Virus record (IMG/VR): IMGVR_UViG_3300030419_005497
Coordinates: 1-52,264 of that record
Direction: 5' to 3' (one strand)
Origin: a virus
Length of the DNA: 52,264 nt
The notes below the pieces were generated by a model that was given only the letters and a program-made list of their open reading frames with translations, ran no database searches and had not been told where the DNA came from. Positions within the stretch are counted from its first letter, which is position 1. Each line of letters opens with the position of its first letter. This document shows positions 38,757 to 45,707 of this stretch, piece after piece. Made by a program: the position numbers and the translations under genes.

Positions 38757-39746
38757 TTAGTGTTTCTCCATTGTCTTGAACTGTTGGGGGCTAGTCTTTA
38801 GAAAATCTGGGCGACCATCGTTATACTTTTCGTAAACCCTAAGCATGAATGGGAACATTTTTTCTGCATCGGCTGCATCTTCTGCATCCGCAGTTGGGTC
38901 TTCCTTGTCCTTCTTGGTTCGAGGCTCATTTTCTATGGGCATCTTTTTGATTTCTTCCTCTGAGGGCATCTTTTCATTTGGGTCTAAGGCCCACATGATT
39001 TTATGCTGCTTGCAATATTCTTTAACTCTGCGAACAGGCACAATAAGATTGAAGCCTTCTCCTGCTCCTCTAACTAGCATTCCTACATATTTTGCATCTT
39101 CTTTTCTATAAACGCCTCCTCCAGAACTCCCCGGAAAAGCGGTGCAAGTGGTCTGATCGAAGATCCTTTTATTTATTTGTTTTAGAATCCTACCGTGCTG
39201 AGAATAAATTCCATCCGTCATGGAATTAGCTCCTTGCTGGCCAAGTAGGCTTCCAACGTGTAGTAGGTCTGATCCTAGCGGTGGAATTTTTTCTTCTAAG
39301 TAAAATGTTACGGTGTCTTTAACAAAATTAAATTTGCGAACCCTCAAAAGAGCCAAGTCATGCCCGTCAGACGCATCGCTGTATTTTAAAACTTCGGCAT
39401 CCATTTGGAGTCTTCCCACGGTTCTTCCGTCCTGTCTTATCTCTTTGACTACCATAGGGTCTTTAAATTCTACGATAGTCTTTGACACTCCACCTATTAG
39501 GGTCTTTCTCTCTTTCCTCAAATTGTCTATGACATGACCCGCTGTCCAAACAAAATTGACTTGGTTCCCTTCTGCGTCTTTTCTCGTGAAAATAACTCCT
39601 GAACCCTCACCATTAGAAAATGATCCTTCAGAGCGAATCGTCACAGAAACATTTTGAAGATGTTCTGCCGTGGTTGGTTTTTTGGGCTTTTCCGCTCCGA
39701 AAACGAGACAGGAAGTGAGAAGTAGGGCAAATAAAGGTTTTTTCAT
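38757..39746 (-). CDS. Exported trypsin-like serine protease
   Basis: A signal peptide (MKKPLFALLLTSCLVFGAEK) leads into a chymotrypsin-fold domain with the catalytic triad. His71 is in WTAGHVID, Asp130 is in GHDLALLRV, and Ser208 is in FPGSSGGGV. The C-terminal 100 residues are a polar, acidic extension (PTADAEDAADAEKMF) not part of the fold. Phage-encoded exported proteases are rare and may act in the periplasm or on the cell surface, for example on a receptor or envelope. Membership in the trypsin family is solid; target unknown. Confidence 0.88.
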   Translation of the reverse strand: MKKPLFALLLTSCLVFGAEKPKKPTTAEHLQNVSVTIRSEGSFSNGEGSGVIFTRKDAEGNQVNFVWTAGHVIDNLRKERKTLIGGVSKTIVEFKDPMVVKEIRQDGRTVGRLQMDAEVLKYSDASDGHDLALLRVRKFNFVKDTVTFYLEEKIPPLGSDLLHVGSLLGQQGANSMTDGIYSQHGRILKQINKRIFDQTTCTAFPGSSGGGVYRKEDAKYVGMLVRGAGEGFNLIVPVRRVKEYCKQHKIMWALDPNEKMPSEEEIKKMPIENEPRTKKDKEDPTADAEDAADAEKMFPFMLRVYEKYNDGRPDFLKTSPQQFKTMEKH

Positions 39747-39800
39747 CGTAATTTTCCTCTTAAGAATTTACACTGTTTTAACAGCGCAAAATGAGGAAAA

Positions 39801-40235
39801 CTACTTCAACCCAGTAAATTCGGAGGAAGATCTGATTTTTTCCCCTAAACCATCTACTATTTCTATACCAAGATTCGAGCAAACTGCATTCTCTGGTATC
39901 TCGTGAGATGTTCTGTCTCCCCCCTTTGCAAAAATATCAGGCTTTAAAAAAGCCAAACTAAGAGCAACTGTCGGGTCTATGTCTATAGATGTGAAGACTT
40001 CATCCACCACCCTTAAAGAGCTAACTATTTTAAGTCTGTCTTCTAAGGGCATAAAAGACTTTCCTTTCTTTAGGGAGGCTTGCTTGTCGTTATTAACTAT
40101 CACTATCAGCTTATCTCCAAGGCTCCTTGCCTTTTCTAGATATTCTATATGCCCTACATGGATAGGGTCAAAATACCCACTAGCGGCGACGACCTTACCT
40201 AAATGCAAAGGCTTAAAGTCTACGTTTGGATTCAT
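39801..40235 (-). CDS. HxGH nucleotidyltransferase, RfaE/TagD-like
   Basis: The 144-residue protein opens with VVAASGYFDPIHVGHIEYLE, the HxGH nucleotide-binding motif, and has IVIVNNDKQASLKKGKSFMP and VDEVFTSIDIDPTV. The layout matches the RfaE C-terminal domain (ADP-heptose synthesis) and glycerol-3-phosphate cytidylyltransferases. It would activate a sugar or alcohol phosphate with a nucleotide. The exact substrate is not determined. Confidence 0.82.
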   Translation of the reverse strand: MNPNVDFKPLHLGKVVAASGYFDPIHVGHIEYLEKARSLGDKLIVIVNNDKQASLKKGKSFMPLEDRLKIVSSLRVVDEVFTSIDIDPTVALSLAFLKPDIFAKGGDRTSHEIPENAVCSNLGIEIVDGLGEKIRSSSEFTGLK

Positions 40236-40457
40236 CTAGGCGGTTGACCTTGTAATTTTCTTGGAGACGGAATTATATTCGTCGCTAACATAATGCTCAT
40301 TTCCGCTATCGGTGGTAATCATAGTACCCCCTTTACCTTTAATTCTGAAAGACTCAATAGTGGCAATATTCTTAGGGTTAATAGAAAACTCTTGAGTCGC
40401 TGACCTTGGCGTTCCGAGCTTGGTGAAGTTATATTTATTTAGTTTTATCATTCTCAT
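40236..40457 (-). CDS. Small hypothetical protein (73 aa)
   Basis: The protein starts MRMIKLNKYNFTKLGTPRSA (an ATG two codons later is also possible) and is a polar beta-rich domain with TMITTDSGNEHYVSDEYNSV. It overlaps the gene upstream by about 20 bases. No family is recognised. Confidence 0.62.
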   Translation of the reverse strand: MRMIKLNKYNFTKLGTPRSATQEFSINPKNIATIESFRIKGKGGTMITTDSGNEHYVSDEYNSVSKKITRSTA

Positions 40458-40578
40458 TTTTTGCCTTTTTGTTGCTTTCCTTTTTCCAATCTATTTTATC
40501 GTAGTTATCCTTAAACTTTTTAGAGAAGCAGCTTCGGGGGTTATCCCCTTTCCCTGCTCCACTGGATTTCTTTGCCAT
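40435..40578 (-). CDS. Small basic phage protein, GKGDNPR type (47 aa)
   Basis: MAKKSSGAGKGDNPRSCFSK continues with KFKDNYDKIDWKKESNKK. The GKGD-PR....F--NYD-I-W pattern is one I recognise as a widespread small phage protein of unknown function. A TTGACT box lies upstream at 40604-40609. The gene overlaps the next one. Confidence 0.7.
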   Translation of the reverse strand: MAKKSSGAGKGDNPRSCFSKKFKDNYDKIDWKKESNKKAKNENDKTK

Positions 40579-40612
40579 TTATTGGACTAAAAAGAAAATA
40601 ATTAGTCAAGCT

Positions 40613-41047
40613 TTAAACGCCAGAGCTTCCGAAACCTCCTTGGCCTCTTTCGCTGTCATTAAGATCTTCGACTTCATCAAACTCTACAGAAAAGCAAACT
40701 TCGAAAATTATTTGAGCGATTCTATCCCCAGCGTCTATGTCAATAGGTTTAGATCCCAAATTAATCAGAACTACCCCAATCTCATTCCTATACCCACTAT
40801 CAATTACGCCAGCCAATACATCCACTCCTTTTTTAACGGCCAAGCCACTCCTTGGCGCAATTCTTCCATAAAAGCCATTAGGGATGGAGATGCAAATTCC
40901 AGTTTTGATTACTCTCCTTTCGGAAGGTTTTATATGGTGGTCTTCCACGGAATAAAGGTCATATCCCGCATCTGAGTCATTTGCTTGAGTGGGAGTAATT
41001 GCTTTATCTGATATTTTTTTTATTTGTACAGGCCAATCTGTTTTCAT
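40613..41047 (-). CDS. dut: dUTPase (trimeric)
   Basis: All five motifs are visible in the 144 residues: motif 1 DAGYDLYS, motif 2 RIAPRSGLAVKKGVDVLAGV, motif 3 IDSGYRNEIGVVLIN, motif 4 DAGDRIAQIIF, and motif 5 RGQGGFGSSG at the end. The enzyme hydrolyses dUTP to dUMP, preventing uracil incorporation, and complements the dCMP deaminase. It stands three bases from the HNH gene. Confidence 0.95.
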   Translation of the reverse strand: MKTDWPVQIKKISDKAITPTQANDSDAGYDLYSVEDHHIKPSERRVIKTGICISIPNGFYGRIAPRSGLAVKKGVDVLAGVIDSGYRNEIGVVLINLGSKPIDIDAGDRIAQIIFEVCFSVEFDEVEDLNDSERGQGGFGSSGV

Positions 41048-41049
41048 CG

Positions 41050-41652
41050 CTAGTCAATTTTATACCCATGATGGCTTAAAACTTCAATACATAAATTTAT
41101 AAATTCCCCCGTTGTCATGTCGCCTTTTGCCATATTAGCTTCCTTGCAAGTTACCCCAAGATTGTCTAGCTCGTTAGATCCACCTTTTGATACTGGATGT
41201 ATATGGTCTAACTGGTATTCGGCTTTATTTGAAAGGTCTACTGGCCTACCTGTAAGATAACATTCTGGATTTTCTCCAACTTTTTCCAAGAAGTCTTTAA
41301 CGCCAAAATTTCTTTTGCACCTATTCCTTCTGACTCCATCGTTAGCTCTTGATTTATACATCTGAACTTTCCTTTGTTGGGGGGAATGCTTTGTTACTTT
41401 CTTTTTCTTCTCTCTCTTTAGCTTATAAGCTGGAATATGATTTCTTACTTGAAGATAGTTTGTTATTTTATCGCCTACAACGCCAGCAATTGTTGAGCTT
41501 CTCCTTTTCAGGTTTCTTTTCAGCTGCTTTCTTTTAACTTCGGGATTACAATGATAAGCTATTGTTCCTTTAGAGCATCCTAACTCTGCAACTATTTGAT
41601 TATAGTTGTACCCTTTTCTTCTGAGTTCAAAAATTTGAGTTTTTAAATCCAT
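41050..41652 (-). CDS. HNH endonuclease with N-terminal helix-turn-helix
   Basis: The N-terminal 35 residues form a HTH-like segment (FELRRKGYNYNQIVAELGCS-KGTIAYH), a typical DNA-binding element. A basic linker follows. The C-terminal HNH core reads ECYLTGRPVDLSNKAEYQLDHIHP, then KGGSNELDNLGVTC and NMAKGDM. It probably nicks or cuts DNA and could be a mobile homing-like element. It begins two bases after the CCA end of the tRNA-Arg. Confidence 0.85.
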   Translation of the reverse strand: MDLKTQIFELRRKGYNYNQIVAELGCSKGTIAYHCNPEVKRKQLKRNLKRRSSTIAGVVGDKITNYLQVRNHIPAYKLKREKKKKVTKHSPQQRKVQMYKSRANDGVRRNRCKRNFGVKDFLEKVGENPECYLTGRPVDLSNKAEYQLDHIHPVSKGGSNELDNLGVTCKEANMAKGDMTTGEFINLCIEVLSHHGYKID

Positions 41653-41654
41653 AA

Positions 41655-41731
41655 TGGTACGTCCAGAGGGATTCGAACCCCCGACCCCAAGTTTAGAAGA
41701 CTCGTGCTCTATCCAACTGAGCTATGGACGC
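41655..41731 (-). tRNA. tRNA-Arg (TCT)
   Basis: A complete cloverleaf folds on the minus strand: acceptor GCGTCCA with TGGACGT (one G-U), D stem GCTC/GAGC, anticodon loop CTTCTAA, T arm GGGGG-TTCGAAT-CCCTC and an encoded CCA end. Anticodon TCT reads AGA, and AGA/AGG codons are frequent in the genes here, so a codon-usage role is plausible. Confidence 0.95.
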
Positions 41732-41737
41732 ACAATT

Positions 41738-42619
41738 TTAAACTACTGCGCGGCCCTTGTCCTGCATCCAATCAAGTTCTGATCTATCTATAGTGTTGTT
41801 CCTACGAATAGCCGCCTCGATTAGAATTGGCGGTCGATCTTTCTCTGCCATTTGGTGAAGGAGGGAGTTCATGTCCTTGGGAAAGCAAGTACCTCCAAAA
41901 CCGCCTTTGCCATCTGGACCCGGAACAGTAGTGTGGCTCTCTCCAACTCTTTTATCAAGAGTCACCAATTCTCTAAGTTCATTATAATTCACCCCGCAAA
42001 CCTGAGAAAACTTTTCTATTTCATTAAAAAAAGAAACCTTTGTTGCCAAAAAACAATTCCTTGTTATTTTAACTAATTCAGCCATAGAGCTAGAAGTGGA
42101 ATGAATGTTTGGGGCGTTCTTAATCTTTCCGTCTTCTTTCGCAAACTTAATGATATGCTTCATTATCTGAGGCAAATTGGAATCATCAGTATCAAAAGAA
42201 CCTATTATCCAGTCTTTCTGTTCGTAAAAATCGTTTTGCCAGTTTTGCTCAGTTAAGAACTCTGGCATAAAATTCACGCCCATTTCCCCACAAAAACCAA
42301 CCGGAACCGTAGACCTAACTACTATATAGGGGCCATCATCGAGACCCTTCAGGTCTGAAATGACTTTTTCTACTATTTCAGTGTGGCACTCCCCGTTATG
42401 TTTCATGGGAGTAGGTACGCAAACAAAAACCACGTTGCAATATTTTAAAGATTCAAAATCAAAACCTTTGGGAGAACATTTGTCTGGATCAACATCATAG
42501 ATCACCACCTCCGTTCTTTTGGATTGGAGTAATGCCGTCGCTTTTCCGACGTATCCATTTCCAACGATTCCAATTCTTACATTCTTTATTTGAGATGGGG
42601 ATATATATTGTCTTTGCAT
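41738..42619 (-). CDS. UDP-glucose/GDP-mannose dehydrogenase-like protein
   Basis: The N-terminal Rossmann domain has GIVGNGYVGKATAL, and the central domain has AELVKITRNCFLATKVSFFN with the catalytic Lys. The Cys of GGFGGTCFPKDMNSL is the catalytic nucleophile. This assigns it to the UDP-sugar dehydrogenase family (nucleotide-sugar to uronic acid). At 293 residues it lacks the C-terminal UDP-binding domain of the usual 430-residue enzymes, so activity or substrate may differ. It ends near a terminator and is close to the tRNA gene. Confidence 0.85.
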   Translation of the reverse strand: MQRQYISPSQIKNVRIGIVGNGYVGKATALLQSKRTEVVIYDVDPDKCSPKGFDFESLKYCNVVFVCVPTPMKHNGECHTEIVEKVISDLKGLDDGPYIVVRSTVPVGFCGEMGVNFMPEFLTEQNWQNDFYEQKDWIIGSFDTDDSNLPQIMKHIIKFAKEDGKIKNAPNIHSTSSSMAELVKITRNCFLATKVSFFNEIEKFSQVCGVNYNELRELVTLDKRVGESHTTVPGPDGKGGFGGTCFPKDMNSLLHQMAEKDRPPILIEAAIRRNNTIDRSELDWMQDKGRAVV

Positions 42620-42633
42620 TTTAATACGTAATT

Positions 42634-42658
42634 AAAAAACCCCCATTTGCATGGGGGT
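42634..42658 (-). terminator. Leftward rho-independent terminator
   Basis: ACCCCCAT pairs with ATGGGGGT around a 4-base loop, followed on the leftward strand by a run of six T. It separates the Lys-Ala-Pro protein gene from the dehydrogenase gene. Confidence 0.8.
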
Positions 42659-42666
42659 GTGATTTG

Positions 42667-42942
42667 CTACTGTGGAAGATCAGGAACTTCAGGGGTTTCC
42701 TTTGGTATCTGTCCTTCTTCAGAGGTCAAAATAGCATCTTGTAATTGGATGACTGAATGCACCAAATACCCAGTAAAAAGAAAATTAAATGCAAGCAGCA
42801 TGATCACAATCCTTTGCCGAAGTAGTCCTCCGTCTTGGTTGCAAGTTTCTCCATGTGCTTCGCACTCCTTCTTTTTAGGGGCTGCTTTTTTCGTTGGGGC
42901 CTTTTTAGGGGCTGCTTTCTTTGCTGTTTTCTTAGCTGGCAT
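42667..42942 (-). CDS. Membrane protein with histone-H1-like Lys/Ala/Pro N-terminus (91 aa)
   Basis: From the ATG at 42942 the protein starts MPAKKTAKKAAPKKAPTKKA, with repeated AKKAAPKK/APTKKAAPKK units. ECEAHGETC follows, then one hydrophobic helix (IVIMLLAFNFLFTGYLVHSV) and an acidic tail. The Lys/Ala/Pro tract resembles histone H1-like tails and may bind DNA or be membrane-proximal. A TTGACT box lies 33 bases upstream. Function is unknown. Confidence 0.65.
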   Translation of the reverse strand: MPAKKTAKKAAPKKAPTKKAAPKKKECEAHGETCNQDGGLLRQRIVIMLLAFNFLFTGYLVHSVIQLQDAILTSEEGQIPKETPEVPDLPQ

Positions 42943-42989
42943 AGATTTTTTATCTTTAAGGTAATAAATACTAAAAGTCAACCGGATTT

Positions 42990-43253
42990 TTATTTAAAAG
43001 TAGAATTTTCGAAAATAAAGTCCGCTAAATCTCTAACGGTTATTATATCGTTAAAATCCATCATGTAATTGTTTATTTTTATGGAGTGAATTTCTTCCAT
43101 CGCCATCATCATATCTACGGTATCTAAGGAATCTATCTCTAATTGAGAAACGGGGGTATCAAGCGTCACTTCCAAGTCTCCAACTGCCGTGGCATCACTT
43201 ACTTCTTCAAGGACTATTTTATAAATTTTTTCTTTCTTCTCCTTGTCTTCCAT
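42990..43253 (-). CDS. acpP: Acyl carrier protein
   Basis: The 87-residue acidic protein (from the ATG at 43253) has the ACP core EIDSLDTVDMMMAMEEIHSI with Ser42 in DSLD, the site of the 4'-phosphopantetheine, followed by ITVRDLADFIFE. Length and charge fit ACP. It carries acyl intermediates of fatty acid or polyketide-like synthesis. A holo-ACP synthase is encoded two genes upstream in the same operon, so the ACP is probably activated by a phage enzyme. No acyl-transfer or ketosynthase gene is visible in the window. Confidence 0.9.
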   Translation of the reverse strand: MEDKEKKEKIYKIVLEEVSDATAVGDLEVTLDTPVSQLEIDSLDTVDMMMAMEEIHSIKINNYMMDFNDIITVRDLADFIFENSTFK

Positions 43254-43254
43254 T

Positions 43255-43482
43255 TTATATCTCCAATTCAAACTTTAAGCATAGTCCTTTATAAAGCTCC
43301 CTGTGTTCATCTTTTATGTTTTCGCCGCCAATCTTTAATATGTGGTGGATAAAGCCAAGTTTGTAAAACGGGAGAAACTCTATGTCAACCTTTATTTGGC
43401 TTTTAGATAAGCTTACGAGCAAAAACATTAAAACGTCTAGCTCTTCTTCAGATAAAGAATTTATTATATGTCTATAAATCAC
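43255..43482 (-). CDS. Hypothetical protein between AcpS and ACP (75 aa)
   Basis: The GTG start at 43482 lies within the end of acpS, and the stop is one base before the ACP ATG. The product starts MIYRHIINSLSEEELDVLMF and continues as a helical domain. No family is recognised. Its position between the two ACP-pathway genes suggests a role with the carrier protein, which is inference. Confidence 0.6.
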   Translation of the reverse strand: MIYRHIINSLSEEELDVLMFLLVSLSKSQIKVDIEFLPFYKLGFIHHILKIGGENIKDEHRELYKGLCLKFELEI

Positions 43483-43852
43483 CTAAGTTTTTATTCTCTA
43501 TAATGCAAACAGCCGTAGCGTACCCCCCAGAATGACTTATACTTAAAGAGGAGGTAAGTCCTTTCGGTAAGTTATTGTTGGGAAAATAAATTACAGGCTT
43601 TCCTTTTTCGTCCCTCATGATCTCCATTTCCGTAAAAGGAATCATCTCTTTGACGTTGCCTGTTAACGCTTTATGCGCTGCTTCTTTGGCTGCCCATCTA
43701 CCCGCTATAGAGTGAGAGCTATACCCTTTATTAAGGCAGTACTCTTTTTCTCTTTGGGTTAAAAACTTATCTAAAAAACGCTCACCAAAAGAAGACAATA
43801 AGGATTCTATTCTTGGAATATCTTGAATGTCAGTACCAATGCCAACTATCAT
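43472..43852 (-). CDS. acpS: Holo-ACP synthase (AcpS-type phosphopantetheinyl transferase)
   Basis: The 126-residue protein matches AcpS along its length. MIVGIGTDIQDIPRIESLLS has the catalytic Asp8, FLDKFLTQREKEYCL follows, IAGRWAAKEAAHKALTG holds Glu57, and HSGGYATAVCI is near the end. AcpS transfers the phosphopantetheine arm of CoA onto ACP Ser. It overlaps the preceding gene by 4 bases and the following one by 11. A phage copy of AcpS is uncommon. Confidence 0.92.
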   Translation of the reverse strand: MIVGIGTDIQDIPRIESLLSSFGERFLDKFLTQREKEYCLNKGYSSHSIAGRWAAKEAAHKALTGNVKEMIPFTEMEIMRDEKGKPVIYFPNNNLPKGLTSSLSISHSGGYATAVCIIENKNLGDL

Positions 43853-44124
43853 ATTTTTAGAATTTCTTTCTCGTCCATTTTAACGGAGATATTCTCTGAG
43901 CCATAAACGGAAAGAATTAAAGCCTTATCCTCATTGGATAGCTTTCCATCGATGGCGGAAACAAAATTTTTAAATTCTTGAGCTTTTTGAGATTTATGGC
44001 ATTTACAGCAAGATAAAAAAGCCTTCCTTAGCAAATCAGCGCTTTTAAAAAACGGGATTTCCTTCAAGACTTCGTTAGACAATGCAAAATCCATAAAATT
44101 TCTGTAATCAATCTCCGTTGGCAT
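43849..44124 (-). CDS. Hypothetical protein with CCKCH segment (91 aa)
   Basis: A strong AGGGAGG ribosome site precedes the ATG at 44124. The protein starts MPTEIDYRNFMDFALSNEVL and has a SCCKCHKSQKAQEF segment, which could bind one metal, then an acidic helical region. It is coupled to AcpS by overlap. No family is recognised. Confidence 0.68.
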   Translation of the reverse strand: MPTEIDYRNFMDFALSNEVLKEIPFFKSADLLRKAFLSCCKCHKSQKAQEFKNFVSAIDGKLSNEDKALILSVYGSENISVKMDEKEILKI

Positions 44125-44467
44125 AAAAAAACCTCCCTATTAATAAATACACTAAAAGGGAAACTAAATTAACTAACGGAAAAAAATAAATGAGGTCAAA
44201 CACTAAGCAAAAAACAAGACTTAACCACACGGACAAACAAGTCTGACAGGTGACGAGGGCCACTACAAAAGAATGTTCTTTATATTTAACTCTTAGAAAA
44301 GAAAGATAGTCTAAAATGTGGTCAGGATCTTCTTTGTCGTAAATATGAACTCCAAACCAAGTATGAAGATTAAAGTATCTGACATAATATTCAAAAGCGT
44401 CACTTTCAAACCAAATCACCATAATCAGAACTATCCAACCACAGCAAAGTGAAAAACTCTCAATCAT
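44108..44467 (-). CDS. Membrane protein, DUF1360-like (119 aa)
   Basis: Three hydrophobic helices are visible, with a conserved-looking TCQTCLSVWLSLV between the second and third. The phage family with such a C-x-x-C-x-S-x-W motif is of unknown function (DUF1360-type resemblance). It overlaps its neighbours. Confidence 0.62.
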   Translation of the reverse strand: MIESFSLCCGWIVLIMVIWFESDAFEYYVRYFNLHTWFGVHIYDKEDPDHILDYLSFLRVKYKEHSFVVALVTCQTCLSVWLSLVFCLVFDLIYFFPLVNLVSLLVYLLIGRFFYANGD

Positions 44468-44879
44468 ATTTTAGGTCCATTTCCTCTGTCTTAGTAAACA
44501 GCAGTCTAGCTACTTCATCCCCTTTTTCAATAAAGAAAGTATTAGTATCGCCAAAAAAATGAGCCGAAGCTAAGGACGTTTTATTTTTTATAAATAAAAA
44601 GTCAGGTAAAGAATTATTAATAAAAACCACCTCTATGTTTTGGCCACTAGAAAAATAACTTACCGGAAAGAGGGCTCCGCTTGTATAGAGTAAATCCGGT
44701 ATGGGCAATACCTGCGCCATGATCCCGCTTGGCATCGTCAAAGAAATATCGAAAGACACCGCTGTTCTTTCGCATGGGTCTATTCTGAATCTTCTAGGAG
44801 AAAGAAGATGAAAGATATTGCCATCAACCCTAGCTGGGTCAATGGCTTGCTTGGACAGTTTTTTTACTGTGAAAAACAT
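44460..44879 (-). CDS. Degenerate dUTPase-fold protein (139 aa)
   Basis: The overall beta-strand pattern follows dUTPase (start VKKLSKQAIDPARVDGNIFH, central TMPSGIMAQVLPIPDLL, late KGDEVARLLFT). The catalytic motifs PRSG and IDSGY are not preserved and no Gly-rich C-terminal motif is present. A second dUTPase-like protein with lost active-site residues suggests a non-enzymatic role, such as regulation or structure. A hairpin covers its ribosome-site region. Confidence 0.55.
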   Translation of the reverse strand: MFFTVKKLSKQAIDPARVDGNIFHLLSPRRFRIDPCERTAVSFDISLTMPSGIMAQVLPIPDLLYTSGALFPVSYFSSGQNIEVVFINNSLPDFLFIKNKTSLASAHFFGDTNTFFIEKGDEVARLLFTKTEEMDLKYD

Positions 44880-44881
44880 GA

Positions 44882-44897
44882 CCTAGCGTAAGCTAGG
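44882..44897 (-). promoter_or_regulatory. Hairpin covering the ribosome-site region
   Basis: CCTAGC (44882-44887) pairs with GCTAGG (44892-44897) around a four-base loop, ending only two bases before the ATG at 44879 on the minus strand. It could block ribosome access and control translation. Confidence 0.45.
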
Positions 44898-44901
44898 ACT
44901 T

Positions 44902-45207
44902 TCACCCAGTAAACTTACCTGTGCTTAGATCCACTCCAGCGTCATCGACTGTAGGGCAACACTTCCTGTAAGTGTAAAGCGGTCTGCCAACTGAATCTGC
45001 CTTTTTGCCAGTTCTAAAGATTACGCCATCTTTTACTGCTTTCCTCATTTTTACTCGAATGGCAGTTGGGGTTATCTCTTTTCCGGTGCTCTTCTTAAGT
45101 TCTGCAAGTACGTCTCTCGCAGTAAACTCTACGTTTGGCCATTCAACATCAATAGAGGGGCGTCCTCTTTTTTTAGCTATGGTTTTATTAGTTGTATTAT
45201 CTTTCAT
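44902..45207 (-). CDS. Winged-helix-like DNA-binding protein (101 aa)
   Basis: From the ATG at 45207 a basic N-terminus precedes a winged-helix pattern: FTARDVLAELKKSTGKEITP-TAIRVKMRKAVKDGVIFRTG. This is a plausible DNA-binding protein. As the first leftward gene after the divergent junction it is well placed to act as a regulator. The exact family is not known. Confidence 0.65.
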   Translation of the reverse strand: MKDNTTNKTIAKKRGRPSIDVEWPNVEFTARDVLAELKKSTGKEITPTAIRVKMRKAVKDGVIFRTGKKADSVGRPLYTYRKCCPTVDDAGVDLSTGKFTG

Positions 45208-45284
45208 CCGCCCCAAGTCTACTAATCAGAATCTCAATTACAAGCTTTTTTTTGATTTTTTTGATTTATCCGGTAACTTGAAGG
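45208..45284. promoter_or_regulatory. Divergent promoter region
   Basis: This A+T-rich gap separates the leftward gene at 45207 from the rightward gene at 45285. For rightward transcription TTGATT (45252-45257) lies 27 bases before the GTG start, with a TAACTT -10 candidate. T-rich runs lie between. It marks the global switch of gene direction. Confidence 0.45.
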
Positions 45285-45707
45285 GTGACTGTTTTTGATG
45301 CAAGCGTAACGCTTTTCGAGTGGTTCAAGAATAACGATAATTTTTCCATAAAATCGGATTTCAAGTCTGCTTTCCCTATTTCCTTAGAGGAAGAGAAAGA
45401 TAAGGCTGTAATCATGGCCGCTCTGAAGGATATGACAAATGCGGAAATGCTGGTCGAAGGGGAGGCTGATGGATCTGAAATTTGGCTGCTAAAAAGAAAA
45501 TTAGACCAAATGAACCAAACCATAGAGATAACTTACGACACCGCATCTCAGGTGTCTCTCCTCGTAAACACCTTTTGCGATGTAGCCGGAATGAGTCAAT
45601 ACACTTGCGATGCAAGCGAGATAAAGGAGCAGGATATAAAATCTTTGTGCTTTATAGCTCAAACTATGGCCGCCGGACAAGAAAGCCTTGACGAAGACAC
45701 CGAATAA
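45285..45707 (+). CDS. Hypothetical protein (140 aa), first rightward gene
   Basis: A GTG start at 45285 gives MTVFDASVTLFEWFKNNDNF. The N-terminal half is likely a helical DNA-binding-like domain (FSIKSDFKSAFPISLEEEKD-KAVIMAALKDM, resembling winged helix), and the C-terminal half is acidic with Cys residues. It is followed by the structured RNA region. Function is unknown. Confidence 0.7.
   Translation: MTVFDASVTLFEWFKNNDNFSIKSDFKSAFPISLEEEKDKAVIMAALKDMTNAEMLVEGEADGSEIWLLKRKLDQMNQTIEITYDTASQVSLLVNTFCDVAGMSQYTCDASEIKEQDIKSLCFIAQTMAAGQESLDEDTE

Noticed and set aside
45266-45523. Minus-strand 85-residue ORF opposite the 140-residue gene
   Set aside because: It overlaps a better-supported rightward gene, and its Ser/Phe-rich content is typical of an antisense shadow.
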